Part shown: positions 33,737 through 43,892 of the stretch, piece after piece
Layout: every line of letters begins with the position of its first letter
Position numbering within the stretch: the first letter of the stretch is position 1
Assembly: GCA_019787685.1 (NCBI GenBank)
Contig: JAHNUO010000026.1
Location: forward strand, 388,008 to 452,007
DNA: 64,000 nucleotides
DNA from: Chiua virens
Lineage: Eukaryota; Basidiomycota; Agaricomycetes; Boletales; Boletaceae
Direction of reading: 5' to 3'
The notes under the pieces: model-generated
Seen by the model: the letters and a program-made list of their open reading frames with translations, nothing else
What the model was told of the DNA's origin: nothing
The model's database searches: none
Translations under genes and position numbers: made by a program

Positions 33737-36700
33737 TCAGCGGGATAGATCCACTTGGTAGTGGTGGAGGTCATCCAGGAACTCACCCATCTGCATCTGG
33801 TGGAGGGTATGCTCGATGTAGGCACGGATGCAGTCGTGGATTTGTCCGGTAACTGCAGAGAGGAGATGGGAGTGGCGATCACAGCCAAGCAGGTCGGATT
33901 GGACAAAGGTGAGGCACTCGCACTGGAGGTAAGCGAGGTAGAGGGCGTTGAGTGGAGAGTTCAAGTCAAGGTGGTGCTCGATGGGGAAAGCCATCGCGGG
34001 GTCTAGGATAAGCTCGTGCATGCGGTGAAAGTACTCGGGGGTCGAAGAAGAAGAACAGATGGTATGCGAATGATAAGGCAGGTCTACTGCCTGGAGAGGA
34101 GAATGAACGCAACTAGGGTGCTCAGCAGGAACAGGCCATTGAGAAGGAGCTCCCCATCCTGCGGAGGCAACTGCTGAAACAGCAGGAGAAGGGGGTTGGG
34201 TGGACTCTGTGAGGGATGATTCGGTGGAGAGGGTGGAGACATTGGAGGCAGGCGTAGCTGGCGGTGGGAGAGGCAGATGAGGGATGGACACGGTCGAGGT
34301 GAAGACTGGGACGGAGTGGATGATTTCGTTCTCGAAGTCTGGGGTGGAGCATGAATGGTAGGTCATTATCACTTTGACGGAGACGGGTGGAGGAGGTCTG
34401 AGTGGCGAACGAGGTGGTCTTGGTGGGATGGAAAGGGAGCCGATGGAGGGGAAATCCTGGGGATGGGTCCGCTTATAAGCGTCGACGGTATCCTTGGCAT
34501 TTCCAAGATTGGATTTGGGTTCCCACGAGTCATCAGCAGTGGAGTACCCTTTCCATTGGATCAGGAACTTGCGGTTTCGCGGGTTCCGTGTGTGGTGTAA
34601 GATCCGCTCAATTTCATATTCCTCTTCTCCAGCGATAAGGTCAGGTGGAGGTTTCGGGAAGTTCGGGCCGTAGTTTTCTGTTTCGCGATAGGGTGATAAC
34701 AGAGAAGTGTGGAAGACCGGGTGAATCTTCCAGGTTTTGGGAAGGTGGAGTCGGTAGGTGAGCAGAGAAAGGACTTCCGTGATGGAGAAAGGTCCTTCTC
34801 GGTGAGATGCGAGTTTTGGGGAGATGAGTTCCCGTTTCAGGTTGCGGGCTTCCAACCAGACTTGGTCTCCTTTGGCAAATGGTTTGAATTTGGGGAAGGA
34901 TCAGGCTTTCATGGCCTGGCGAGCAAGTTCATGAGCAGCGAGAGCTTCGTCGCAGGCTGCGGAAAGATCGTTGAGGCGTTCCTTGACCGCGGGAAGCTTG
35001 GTATCCGCGATAATCGTGGGTAAGGGACGGGGTTCATATCCCATCATCAAGAAGAACAGTGATTTGCCTGTGACGGAGTGTGGGCGATGGTTGTGTGCGA
35101 ATTCGGCCATGGGGATTAAGTCGGCCCATTTCTCTGGATTGTTTTGGCAATACATGCGGAGGTAGGTCTCGACTTCTTGGTTGACGCGTTCTGTTTCGCC
35201 GTCAGATTGGGGATGGTAGGCGGTGGAGAGGGATAGGTGGTATCCGATTAGCCGGGAGAGCTCCTTTGCAAATGCAGAGGTGAACTGCGGGCCTCGGTCG
35301 GAGATAATTTTGTCGTAGAGACCGAATCACATGTAGACTTTGTGGAAAAAGAGACAGGCTATACCTGCCGAGTTGGCGGTTTTCACCGTGGGGCAAAGAA
35401 TTACCCCCTTCATAAGGCCGTGGTTGACCACGACCATGAGAGAATCGTAGCCCTCTGCAGAAACCGGGAGATCCGTGATGAGATCCATGGACACGTTCTG
35501 GAAGGGGCGAGAGCAAGCGGAGGGGATGGGAGAGAGAGGAGGGGTGGTTGGGTGGGTGTTGACTTTGTGTTGCTGGCATGCGGCACAGCCGGAGACATAG
35601 GAGCGGACAAAGGATGCGAGCCCGGGCCACCAAAATTCGGCGGCGACAAGCTGGCGCGTTTTCAGGAAACCGGGGTGTCCAGCGGAGTGAGAGTCGTGGT
35701 GGCAAGCAACAATTTGCTGTCGGAGTTCCAGGTTTGGGGGAACATAGACACGGCCCTGGTAGGTTAGGACACCTGCGTCGTACTTCCAGTTGGAGAGGCG
35801 GGCATGGAACGAGGATGGTAAGCCGCCATCGAGGGCGTTGAGGGTGTCCAAGACCAGGGGATCATCGACGGAGGATTTGGCGATCAGGGATTGTAGGTCC
35901 AAGGTTACGAGGTTGACAAAGACGTTGTCAGGGAGAAGGGTGACATTCTCGTTGTCCGAATCGGAGGTGATGTGGTCAGGGCGTCGTGACAATGCGTCCG
36001 GGCCATCAAGAAGTTTTCCAGGGACATGGGAAAACATGAGGTTGAAGTCAGCGAGGTTGAGGAGCCAACGAGCTTGTCGGCGGTTCAAGTTCTGTGGCTG
36101 ATGGAAATATGTCAGGTTTTTGTGGTCAGAGAAGACCATTATGGGGTGAGCACTACCACGGAGGTGGTGGTGCCAAGCCTTGAGGGAACGGATGACTGCG
36201 AGGAGTTCACAATCATAGATGTCATAGTTTCTTTCAGCAGCGTTGAAAGACTGCGAGAGATAGGAGCATGGTTTCCAGTCGCCGTTTGCGTCGGTCTGGA
36301 GGAGAACACCACCAGTTGCATACTTCGAAGCATCGGTAGCGATGGCAAAGGGTCAGGAAGTGTCGGGAAACCAGAGTACGGGATCCGTAGTAAAGGCCTT
36401 TTTGAGGTGTTCAAAGGCGGAGACCTGGGAGGGTCCCCAAGTCCAGGGGGCGTCTTTCTTTGTGAGATCGATGAGGGGTCAGGCGATAGTGGAGTAGTCA
36501 GGGATAAACTGATGGTAAAAGTTGGTGAAGCCCATGAATGATCGGACGTCCTTGAGCTTGGTGGGAGTTGGCCAGTCTGCGATTCCGGCTACCTTGACGG
36601 GGTCCATGGCGAGTTCGCCTGGTCAGGCGATCATGCCAAGGTATTCTACTTCGGTTGTGGCAAAGTGGCATTTCTCGAGTTTTAAGTGAAGGTCTAGCTC

Positions 36701-38083
36701 CTTCATGCGGGCGAGAACGCATTTGGTACGTTCGGTGTGGGTTGCCTTGTCTTCGGAGAAGATGAGGAGGTCATCCATGTAAATGACGAGCCATCCCTCG
36801 GCAATCATATCACAGAAGGAGTCGTTCATGAAATGTTGGAACGTCGTGGGGGAGTTGGTCAGTCCGAAGAACATAACCGTTGGTTCAAAGAGGCCACGGT
36901 GCGTGATGAACGCGGCTTTCCACTGGTGTCCGTCCTTGATACGAACGTTGTTGTAACCCCATCGGACATCAAACTTGGTGAACAGTTTGGCATCTTTGAG
37001 TTTGTCGACGAGGTCGGAGATGAGAGGAAGGGGGTAGGCGTCGCGAACGGTATGTTCGTTGACGTAGCAGTAATCTTGACAAGGACGGAGTTTGCCATCC
37101 TTCTTTTTGACGAAGAAGAAGGGAGAAGCTTGGGGGGAGTTCGAGGGGCAGATCTTGCCATTGGCAAGGTGTTCGTCGATGAATTTGTTGGTGGCCTTGC
37201 ACTCGTCGGGGGACAAGGGGTAGACCTTTCCAACTTTTGGTTGAAAGGTGTCTTTCAGATGGATTTCGTGGTCGCAAGACCTAGAGGGAGGCATCTGATT
37301 GAAAGGTTCCTTCGCGAAAACGGATTCGAATTCAGCGTATTCCAAAGGGAGGGTGACCTTGGGTTTCTTTGCTGCGGCTGCTAGAGCGGTAGCATTGGTG
37401 AGCTTCTCGGGTTGAGTGGTACGAACAAAGTGTTGTCCAGCACGCATGACGCGGTTGACTGAGTGTTGCACAGATTGGGTCGTAAAACAGTGCCCAGTTT
37501 CGGTGCCAAGGTAGTCATAGAGTTTGCCGTCCCAGATGGGATCGACATCAAGATGGCAGACGGGACGGATGGGAGGTGGATGAGTGAGTCAGGCGGAGTG
37601 TTTTGGTTCGTCGGTGGTGATGGGAGGAAGGTCTGGTTCGGGGGAGGATACAGTGATGGTTTTGGCAACCCAATCGATGATCAGATTGGTTGCCTTTAAC
37701 CAGGGGAGTCCTAGGATAACATTTTCAGAGCCACAGTGGATGATGTGGAACTTAATACGCTGGAGCACTCCGCTGAGAGCAATCCGGAGGGTGGTGGTGA
37801 ATTTGATATCACCGTTCTTGTTCGTGGTAGAGTCGACGTTCCTAACCGGGATAGGCTTCGGGAGACAATCTTTCAGGAACTTGTGTTTCTGGACGAAGTG
37901 CCAGTCGATGCAGTTGATCCCGGCCCCAGAGTCAATGAGGGCACGGGTGTCGACGTCTTGGGAAGTAGCAGTTACGTTCAATCTAACGGGAATTTGCATA
38001 GATTGAGACGAAAGTTCAGCTACAAGTACATGGGTACGAGAACGGGAAGATACCGGCGTCGAATCAGTCTTCCTCCTTAAAAA
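33737..38083 (-). pseudogene. Pol polyprotein: PR-RT-RNaseH-IN-chromodomain, six internal TGA
   Basis: Pol lies in one frame from the gag overlap (38083) to 33737. Order: aspartic protease (RALIDSGAGINCID, NVILGLPWLKA), reverse transcriptase (GKICPSNSPQASPFFFVKKK, the LVIYMDDLLIFSEDK catalytic box), RNase H (FAIATDASKYATGGVL), integrase with its HHCC-type zinc domain (HHDSHSAGHPGFLKTR, CAACQQHK) and core (IISDRGPQFTSAFAKEL, TAYHPQSDGETERVNQEVE), then the GPFSITEV-type linker and a chromodomain (YEIERILHHTRNPRNRKFLI, WKGYSTADDSWEP). TGA codons at 37589, 36623, 36479, 36353, 35327 and 34901 interrupt it, each where Arg is plausible. A normally Arg position after RPCQDY is Cys, another C-to-T change. 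Confidence 0.93.
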
Positions 38084-38982
38084 CCCATGACCGGAGTGGT
38101 CACCTTGTTGACGCTCATGGCGTCCTCGTCATCCTCCTCTACCTCTACTAAGGCAGGAACGGGTTCAGGTTTCGGGGCGGTTTTCCTGACTTTCTTGGAG
38201 GAAGATGCGACAGGGGTTTTTGTCGAGAATGCTATGCAGGCGGACGTTTGATGTCCAGGTTTGCGACAGTGGAAGCAGAGTTTTTGTTCGAAGCATCGCT
38301 TTCGCTCAGCTTCAGTCATCTTTGGAACATAGATGGCGTCTACATCCATGGCATCGGGGTCTCGCTCCTTCTTGCGAGGGGGGTTGTCATGGTAGACGAC
38401 AGCAGCGGCAGGTTTTTTGTTGTGGCGGGCAATCTCATCGGCGCGCTCCCATTGGGTTTTGAAATGGATGGCTTGGGTATACCACTTGTCGATCGTGGTA
38501 GGGACCGTATCCATCCCTTGGATGCGCCTCATGAGGGAAGGTGGGAGGCCGGCGGTGAAGAAGTTGATGAGGACGGAGTCAGAGCTGGTAAGTCCTGCGG
38601 TAACGACCTTGTTTCAGAAGGAGGAGATATACGAGGGAACGTCCTCGTTTTTGGTAGAGCAGGTGGTGGAGAGCCAAGCGATGGCGTCCCCCTTGGTGTC
38701 GTGGTGTTCGAAGTCCTTTCGGAACTCCGTCTGCCAGTCGGTCCAGGTACCAAAGGATCTAGTTAGGATGGACTTGGCACGGAACGTGTCAGCCCAAGTC
38801 AAGGCTGACCCTTCGGTCATGAAGGAGAGTGCGAAAGCAATTCGCTTGTTCTCAGTGTTGTAAACATCTTCATTGACGAAGAGGTAGGTGGCAACGTTGT
38901 TGAGCCAGGGGATGGCGCGATCGTAGGAGCCATTGAAGGCGGAGGGTTTTCCGAGACGAAGTTCAACTGCCTTGTTAGACAT
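38077..38982 (-). pseudogene. Gag (capsid/nucleocapsid) with internal TGA
   Basis: The frame from ATG 38982 (MSNKAVELRLGKPSAFNG) has the capsid region (RIAFALSFMTEGSALTWAD, WQTEFRKDFEHHD) and, near the end, one CCHC zinc knuckle (CFHCRKPGHQTSAC). A TGA at 38614-38616 interrupts it where Arg (CGA) is expected. The frame is also open upstream of this ATG for about 53 codons, up to another TGA at 39142, and beyond that again, so the true start may lie further upstream. The gag stop TAA is at 38077-38079. Confidence 0.88.
38080..38086 (-). promoter_or_regulatory. -1 ribosomal frameshift heptamer G_GGT_TTT at the gag-pol junction
   Basis: In the gag frame the last codons read ATG GGT TTT TAA. The heptamer GGGTTTT fits X_XXY_YYZ exactly in the zero frame and lies directly before the stop. 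Slipping back one base gives GGG TTT TTA and enters the pol frame, which is open from there into the protease. Confidence 0.75.
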
Positions 38983-39361
38983 GTTGGTCGAGGTGGTAGT
39001 TGTTCGTATGGGTGGTGGTACAATGGACGGGTTTGGGTTCCGGATAGATGGTGGTGTGGGGTTCGGCCTTCGTGGGGTCGTAGGGGATGCGAAGGTGGCA
39101 AGTGTGGGGAGGTCAAGTGATTGATGAAGACGGTCAGCTAGTCACTGAGTTTCGTCTTCCGAGTCAAGGTGTTCGACGTTGATGTCGAAGTCTGCTTCCT
39201 GAGGTTCAGAAAGTGGGGTCGAGGGTTCAGGGTTTTCGTCAGATAGATCCGACGACAGAGTGTTGGAGGTCCGGAGATTCCAGACGGGGTTCAAGAGTGG
39301 ACGGGTGGGAGGTCGTCGTGCAATGGTGGGCAGCTAGCTGCGTGGAGGCAGGCTGTTTTGG

Positions 39362-39373
39362 TAGTCTTGATCT
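39362..39373 (-). promoter_or_regulatory. Putative self-complementary primer-binding site
   Basis: Two nucleotides inside the 5' LTR border, the minus strand reads AGATCAAGACTA. There is no TGG-starting tRNA-type primer site at the border. The exact reverse complement occurs in the LTR transcript (minus strand TAGTCTTGATCT, plus coordinates 39760-39771), so the RNA 5' end could fold back and prime. Confidence 0.65.
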
Positions 39374-39375
39374 TA

Positions 39376-40159
39376 TGTTACGATAGTTCCAGGTAGGACC
39401 TAATGTAGCCGCAAAAGCGCCAAGTACCAAGTGGCTGCAATAACTCAAACAACCACCACTTGATACGTGGTGCGCTGAAGAGTTGAATGAGGGTTTCTGG
39501 TCAGCGGATTGCTACCAGAGAGATGAGTGAAAACTCAGGTGTTGCTGAGAGTTGTCCGGTTGGGAATCTATACCTGAGGGACGGTCAAGGGTCGAGGGTT
39601 GACTACGATGAGTCCAAGTGTTGGGTCAAGGGTCGGTCAAGGGTCGAGGGTTGACTACGATGAGTCCAAGTGTTGGGTCAAGGGACGACGAGAGAAGTCC
39701 CTGGTCAAGTGTTCACTGGAAGGGTCCGAGTGGAGCAGTGATACTCAGCTAGATTGCGGAGATCAAGACTAGTGTACAGGAGTATTGCTGCGAGGTATTT
39801 ATACTATGAGAACTGCACACAGACCAAGTAACTAAAAGGAGAAGGCCAGAAGAGCAGAAGGGCCAAAGGGCCAAAAGGGATGCGCAGTAATCAAAAAGGG
39901 AATCGTACGATGCGAAGGCAACGGATGATGACGAAGATGAAATGACAAATGCAAAGCCATTGGATGATGACGAGAATTGAATGAGTAAGTGCGATGCCAT
40001 TGGATGATGACGAGAAAAGAAGAACGTAAGCATCTGGGTAAGGCCAGTGCTGAGTTACAAAGGTGAAAGGAGAACGAGTACGGATGAACGCACGATGATA
40101 CCTAGGTATCGAGTAAAGTGAAGAGGTACAAGTGAGACGAAAGAAAGAAATTGTAACAC
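39376..40159 (-). repeat. 5' LTR of the chromovirus
   Basis: This LTR is 784 bp, 53 bp longer than its partner because of a 52-bp tandem duplication (units starting at 39582 and 39634) plus one extra A in an A-run near 40140. Otherwise I count 26 base differences, all transitions. Confidence 0.95.
39796..39803 (-). promoter_or_regulatory. TATA box in the 5' LTR
   Basis: The minus strand reads TATAAATA, 32 nt upstream of the word TAGTCTTGATCT (start at 39771). That spacing is right for a transcription start at or just before 39771, and the 3' LTR has the same arrangement. Confidence 0.6.
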
Positions 40160-40639
40160 TAATGTTGAGCTTATCATGTCCAACAGTGAGCTCGGGGGTT
40201 TGGCAATGAGGGCAGGCAATGTATGGCCCTTATCCATGGGGTTGCCAAATAAGGGCAGCACCCTTATCCCCCTCTTTACCTTCAGCTTCGTACCTTATCC
40301 ATTTTTGGAATGAATATTTATTTGCTAGTTCTATTGGCTGGTAGTGGTATATAGGATAATTGGGCTAATTAGCCAGGGACTACCCCGGGTGTATCCGAAC
40401 CTTACTCACCTGTGTTTATGTGATGTCAAGGTGAGAAAAGGAAATTAGAAAAAGGAGCAAGACACTAAGACACACATTACATAATCTGTTCAGTTGTTAT
40501 TGTGCTCAGCAGCCTTGAGACAAGTTAAATCTCCCTGAACTTTGTTGGGTCATGTGCAAAGTAACTTCGGAGTCCCAGCTCGGACAGCTTGGACAACTCA
40601 AATTTTCGGAAAGCCTAAAATTTTCAGACTTTTTGCTCG
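40160..40639. other. AT-rich segment between LTR and unit C
   Basis: No gene. It contains an imperfect inverted pair of CCCTTAT/ATAAGGG words (about 40228-40270) and may be the right end of the interrupted KDZ element. Confidence 0.4.
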
Positions 40640-40980
40640 GATTTGTACTTTCCAACTCCCACATCTCCGGCACAGCGGCTGAGTTCAAGCGGAGATTCAA
40701 ATCCGGTGAACATGCCGACGTCAGTAACTCTTGTCCGCTGCACCTTACTGCTGTTGGCTCAGTCGCATCGTCGATGGGTCACAATCAGTCGTGCTCGCTC
40801 AAACCCTCCCACACGGTCAGAGGTGTGGTCCACACCTCCGTTCCATGTGGAAGCAGATCCAATATTCACATCCCTGAAAGAAAGGAGAGCCAATCAGAGT
40901 TGCGTGGGAATATCTTTGCAATATCTAGTCTGAGTTGATCCCCTAATGCGCCCCTAATCCCGACTCACTTAGCTTCCGCC

Positions 40981-43817
40981 ATGGACGTCGATACCATCCA
41001 AACTGATCCAACTACTATCGATGATGTTGTTATGACGCCTTCTTCTTCCCGTGATCTTATCCAGGATGACGGCTCCAACGACAGTGATCATCGTCGAATA
41101 GATGAGGAGGTGCAACAGGTTCTGGCCAAACGACGGTCTGCAGAGTGGCGAGCGAACCCATCATTCGCAGATCTGGTGCAAGTGCTCAATGCCATAATCG
41201 AGAAGGACCCTCGACTGGATCGTAAGTATGCCGACTATCAGAACCAAGTAGACCTCTTGGAGAAACACCCCTGGATGGAGTCTGAGATAGAGACAGCTTG
41301 GAAAGAAAAGTCATACCGCAACATTCGCAGACTCGGTACGCATTAATCACGCCTGTATGTTATTATCTTCTAACTATCTGTAGCCATTCTTCACCCCACT
41401 ACAGTACGACGTAAGTTCAAGTTTCTCTGCCAGTGTGGACCTGTCCTTACGTGACATGCACAGAAAATCTTTCCCCGGAGCAACTCAGTGCATTGAGGGG
41501 TGCCTTGAGTCGCCCTTTCCGAGGCGATGCCCTCAATGCATTTCTCAACTATCTCGAGGAAAATGGCAAGGCATTCAATGAATATCCACAGAAGTATTAC
41601 GCCAAGTTTTGCTCCATAGTCCAGAGCTCTGGCTGTGGAAAGACGCGTCTAATGCTTGAGGTAAATCTCATCGTCGTGCCTGATATTGGAGTTGACACGT
41701 ACGCTTCCATGCAGCTCGGAACAAAGAATGTTTTCGTACTATACATGAACATCCGATCCCCAGAAGACACCCAAGGATATCCTCCCCGGGATGATATACC
41801 TGCAAACATTCTTACGGCACGTTACAACACTGAACAGGAGTACTCTATGCGATGTCGTGCATTTTTCGCTGCGGTCTTCAAAGTCCTTGGCAGGTTGCCG
41901 TGGACCCTCGATTGGTGTCACAAGATGCGTGACATCGGAAACATCGCTCGTACCGAGTTTTTTCTAGAGTTAGAAGATGTATTTGGCAAGGTGAGCACAG
42001 CGGATTTACGAAATAAATTTCATTGTCACATCGCTACTCGAAGGTCCTAAGAGCAATGTCTTCGTCTTCGTCCTCGCCCACCGAGATCATGAAGGAGTAC
42101 TACGAGAAGATGGCGGCGGGACATACGAATGCCCTGTCGGCGAGGCAGAACACACCCATGGTGATTGCCCTTGATGAGGCTCACGTATTGCATGAACACC
42201 GGATTTCCGGTTCCGGTTCAGCTCTGGCAACGGTGTTACTCCGAGTCATCAGAGAATATTCCGAGTTGCTGCGTCCGGTCTGGGTTGTGTTCGCATCAAC
42301 CACGTCAAGAGCTGCACGCTATGCGACCCCTCAAATACTGTGTACGTGACACTGTTGGTTTATTGTGTTCTTCATTCGAGTGATTCCAGATCCCTCACAA
42401 AGGGTGGCTATAGAGGGACAACTACTTTTCCCGCCATTTACACAGCTTGGATGGGATCAGCATGTTCCATCACTCAACGATGCTCTGCAAGACGATGTTG
42501 CGACTGGGGCACACATCATTAAATATGGTCGTCCATTGTGCGTACTCACTTCTGATCTTTGTATTTGCATCCGTTAATTATTCACAGATGGATGTCACTG
42601 TCGGAAAACAGAAACACCTCACTCTCAGGCATCGTTGATTTAGCTGGACAGAAGCTGTGCGGAGTCGGAAGGGAGGCATTTAACCTAGGGGTCGACCAAC
42701 AGGCTTTCGCCGTACTCGCTCAAAGGTTCGGTCTCGACATCACTTTTGGTCACCGTAACGCTGTTCGTTACGTCGAGGATCTGGTTGCAAGTCATCTTCG
42801 TGTATGCATCAAGACTACCGAGGATCGAATTTGGAGCTACACCACCTATCCCTCAGAACCCATTCTATCGTGCGCTGCTGCCAACGTGTTACACAGCGAC
42901 GACAACTTGGTTTCCGCTTTAAACAATCTGGCAAAGATGGCCGGGAATAGTGTGATTAACGTCGGGGACATTGGGGAGCTAGTCAGCCGTTTTCTCTGGC
43001 TCTTGGCAAAGGATTTCTTTGTTCGCGAGCCCGAGAGGGTTGTTCGCGAGCCCAAGATGGTTGTTGTCGATACAAGGAAGCTCCTGGACTGTCATCCGGT
43101 GCCAGTCACCGAATTCCTAGAGTTCTTTTTAGGGCCGCGAGTCTGGAACGCCGTTCCAGGAGCGAGGAAGGAGTTTGAGAATGCGTATATCAACTTTTCC
43201 CACTGGGTTTCGATGGATTTCGATATCACACCGAGGGGGGAGCACGAGGAGCAACTGTCGTGAGTTACATGCATGGTGTCCGATCTGAAGGCGGTGCTGA
43301 TCTCACCCATAGCATTGATGATTGGACTGCGAGCCACTGGGTACGAACAGGCGCTATCCAGTGTTGTCATCAGCAACCCGCGATTGACAAAGTGATTCCC
43401 ATGTACTTCAAACCGGGTTTCAACCATCAGGGAATATCCCATATTTTGATTTCAGACAAGGCTCGAAACCGCTCTCAGCGTCCCAGTCTGGGCAAGATCA
43501 AGCGAGGCCATGAGGGTATTGCCCCTGGCTATCACGGTCTCCCCTATATCGCCGTGCTGCTCGACCTCGGTGTGACATCATCGAAATTGGAGGCCACGCT
43601 AGACCCTGGCAAGGATGGTGAAGACATGTGTTTCCGTATATATGCAGGTGGTCTTGATGAAAACACGTATCCGTTCCTTGAGGACCATGCCAATCTCAGC
43701 AAAACTCTCAAGGACCTTTATACAAGACTCTCATCTCCAGGCCCGACGTATTTGGAGAAACTTGAGGACCGAGTGCAATTTGGCAGGTCTAGAGAAGCAC
43801 GCTATATGAACGGTTGA
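40981..43817 (+). CDS. P-loop NTPase with C-terminal nuclease-like domain, copy C
   Basis: This is the longest copy. The start ATG 40981 (MDVDTIQTDPTTIDDVVM) adds 18 residues upstream of the MTPSSS start used by A and B. Walker A is KFCSIVQSSGCGKTRLMLE, the Walker B-like strand MVIALDEAHVLHEHR, and FPPFTQLGWDQHVP, AIQCCHQQPAIDKVIPMYF and SHILISDKAR follow. All seven introns are at the same places as in B. It carries a small internal duplication (VREPERVVREPKMVV) and a few-codon insertion (SLGKIKRG). It has diverged from A and B over most of its length but is almost identical to B around 43150-43420. No nonsense mutation is seen. Confidence 0.76.
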
Positions 43818-43892
43818 GATGGATTCAAGTATAGTGATTATGTTAGTTCGAGCGATGAAAAGGTTTAAAGCAGGCAGGTTTGTAGTGTCCGA

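Larger units (their letters stand above)
32382..40159 (-). mobile_element. Ty3/gypsy chromovirus, Tf1/Sushi-like, complete but mutated
   Basis: A 7.8-kb element on the minus strand with two LTRs (3' LTR 32382-33112, 5' LTR 39376-40159), gag, a pol with protease, reverse transcriptase, RNase H, integrase and chromodomain, and an extra zinc-knuckle module. The flanking 5-mers are CTGGT on the left and CTAAT on the right, an imperfect (3 of 5) duplication. The element lies just behind the KDZ coding region, so it probably inserted into the KDZ 3' part. At least eight in-frame TGA codons make it defective. Confidence 0.93.

Noticed and set aside
36737..37384. 215-codon plus-strand frame
   Set aside because: It lies antisense to the reverse transcriptase region and mirrors its codons.
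29401..39144. TGA readthrough or reassigned TGA (for example as Arg or selenocysteine) in the transposons
   Set aside because: Host genes in the window use TGA as a normal stop, TGA is limited to transposon copies that carry other decay (a KDZ frameshift, Arg-to-Cys change in RT), and CpG deamination explains all sites.
27501..40639. Terminal inverted repeats of the KDZ element
   Set aside because: I compared the left border (27501-27575) with sequence right of the LTR element (40160-40560) and found no convincing inverted match, so ends are left undefined.
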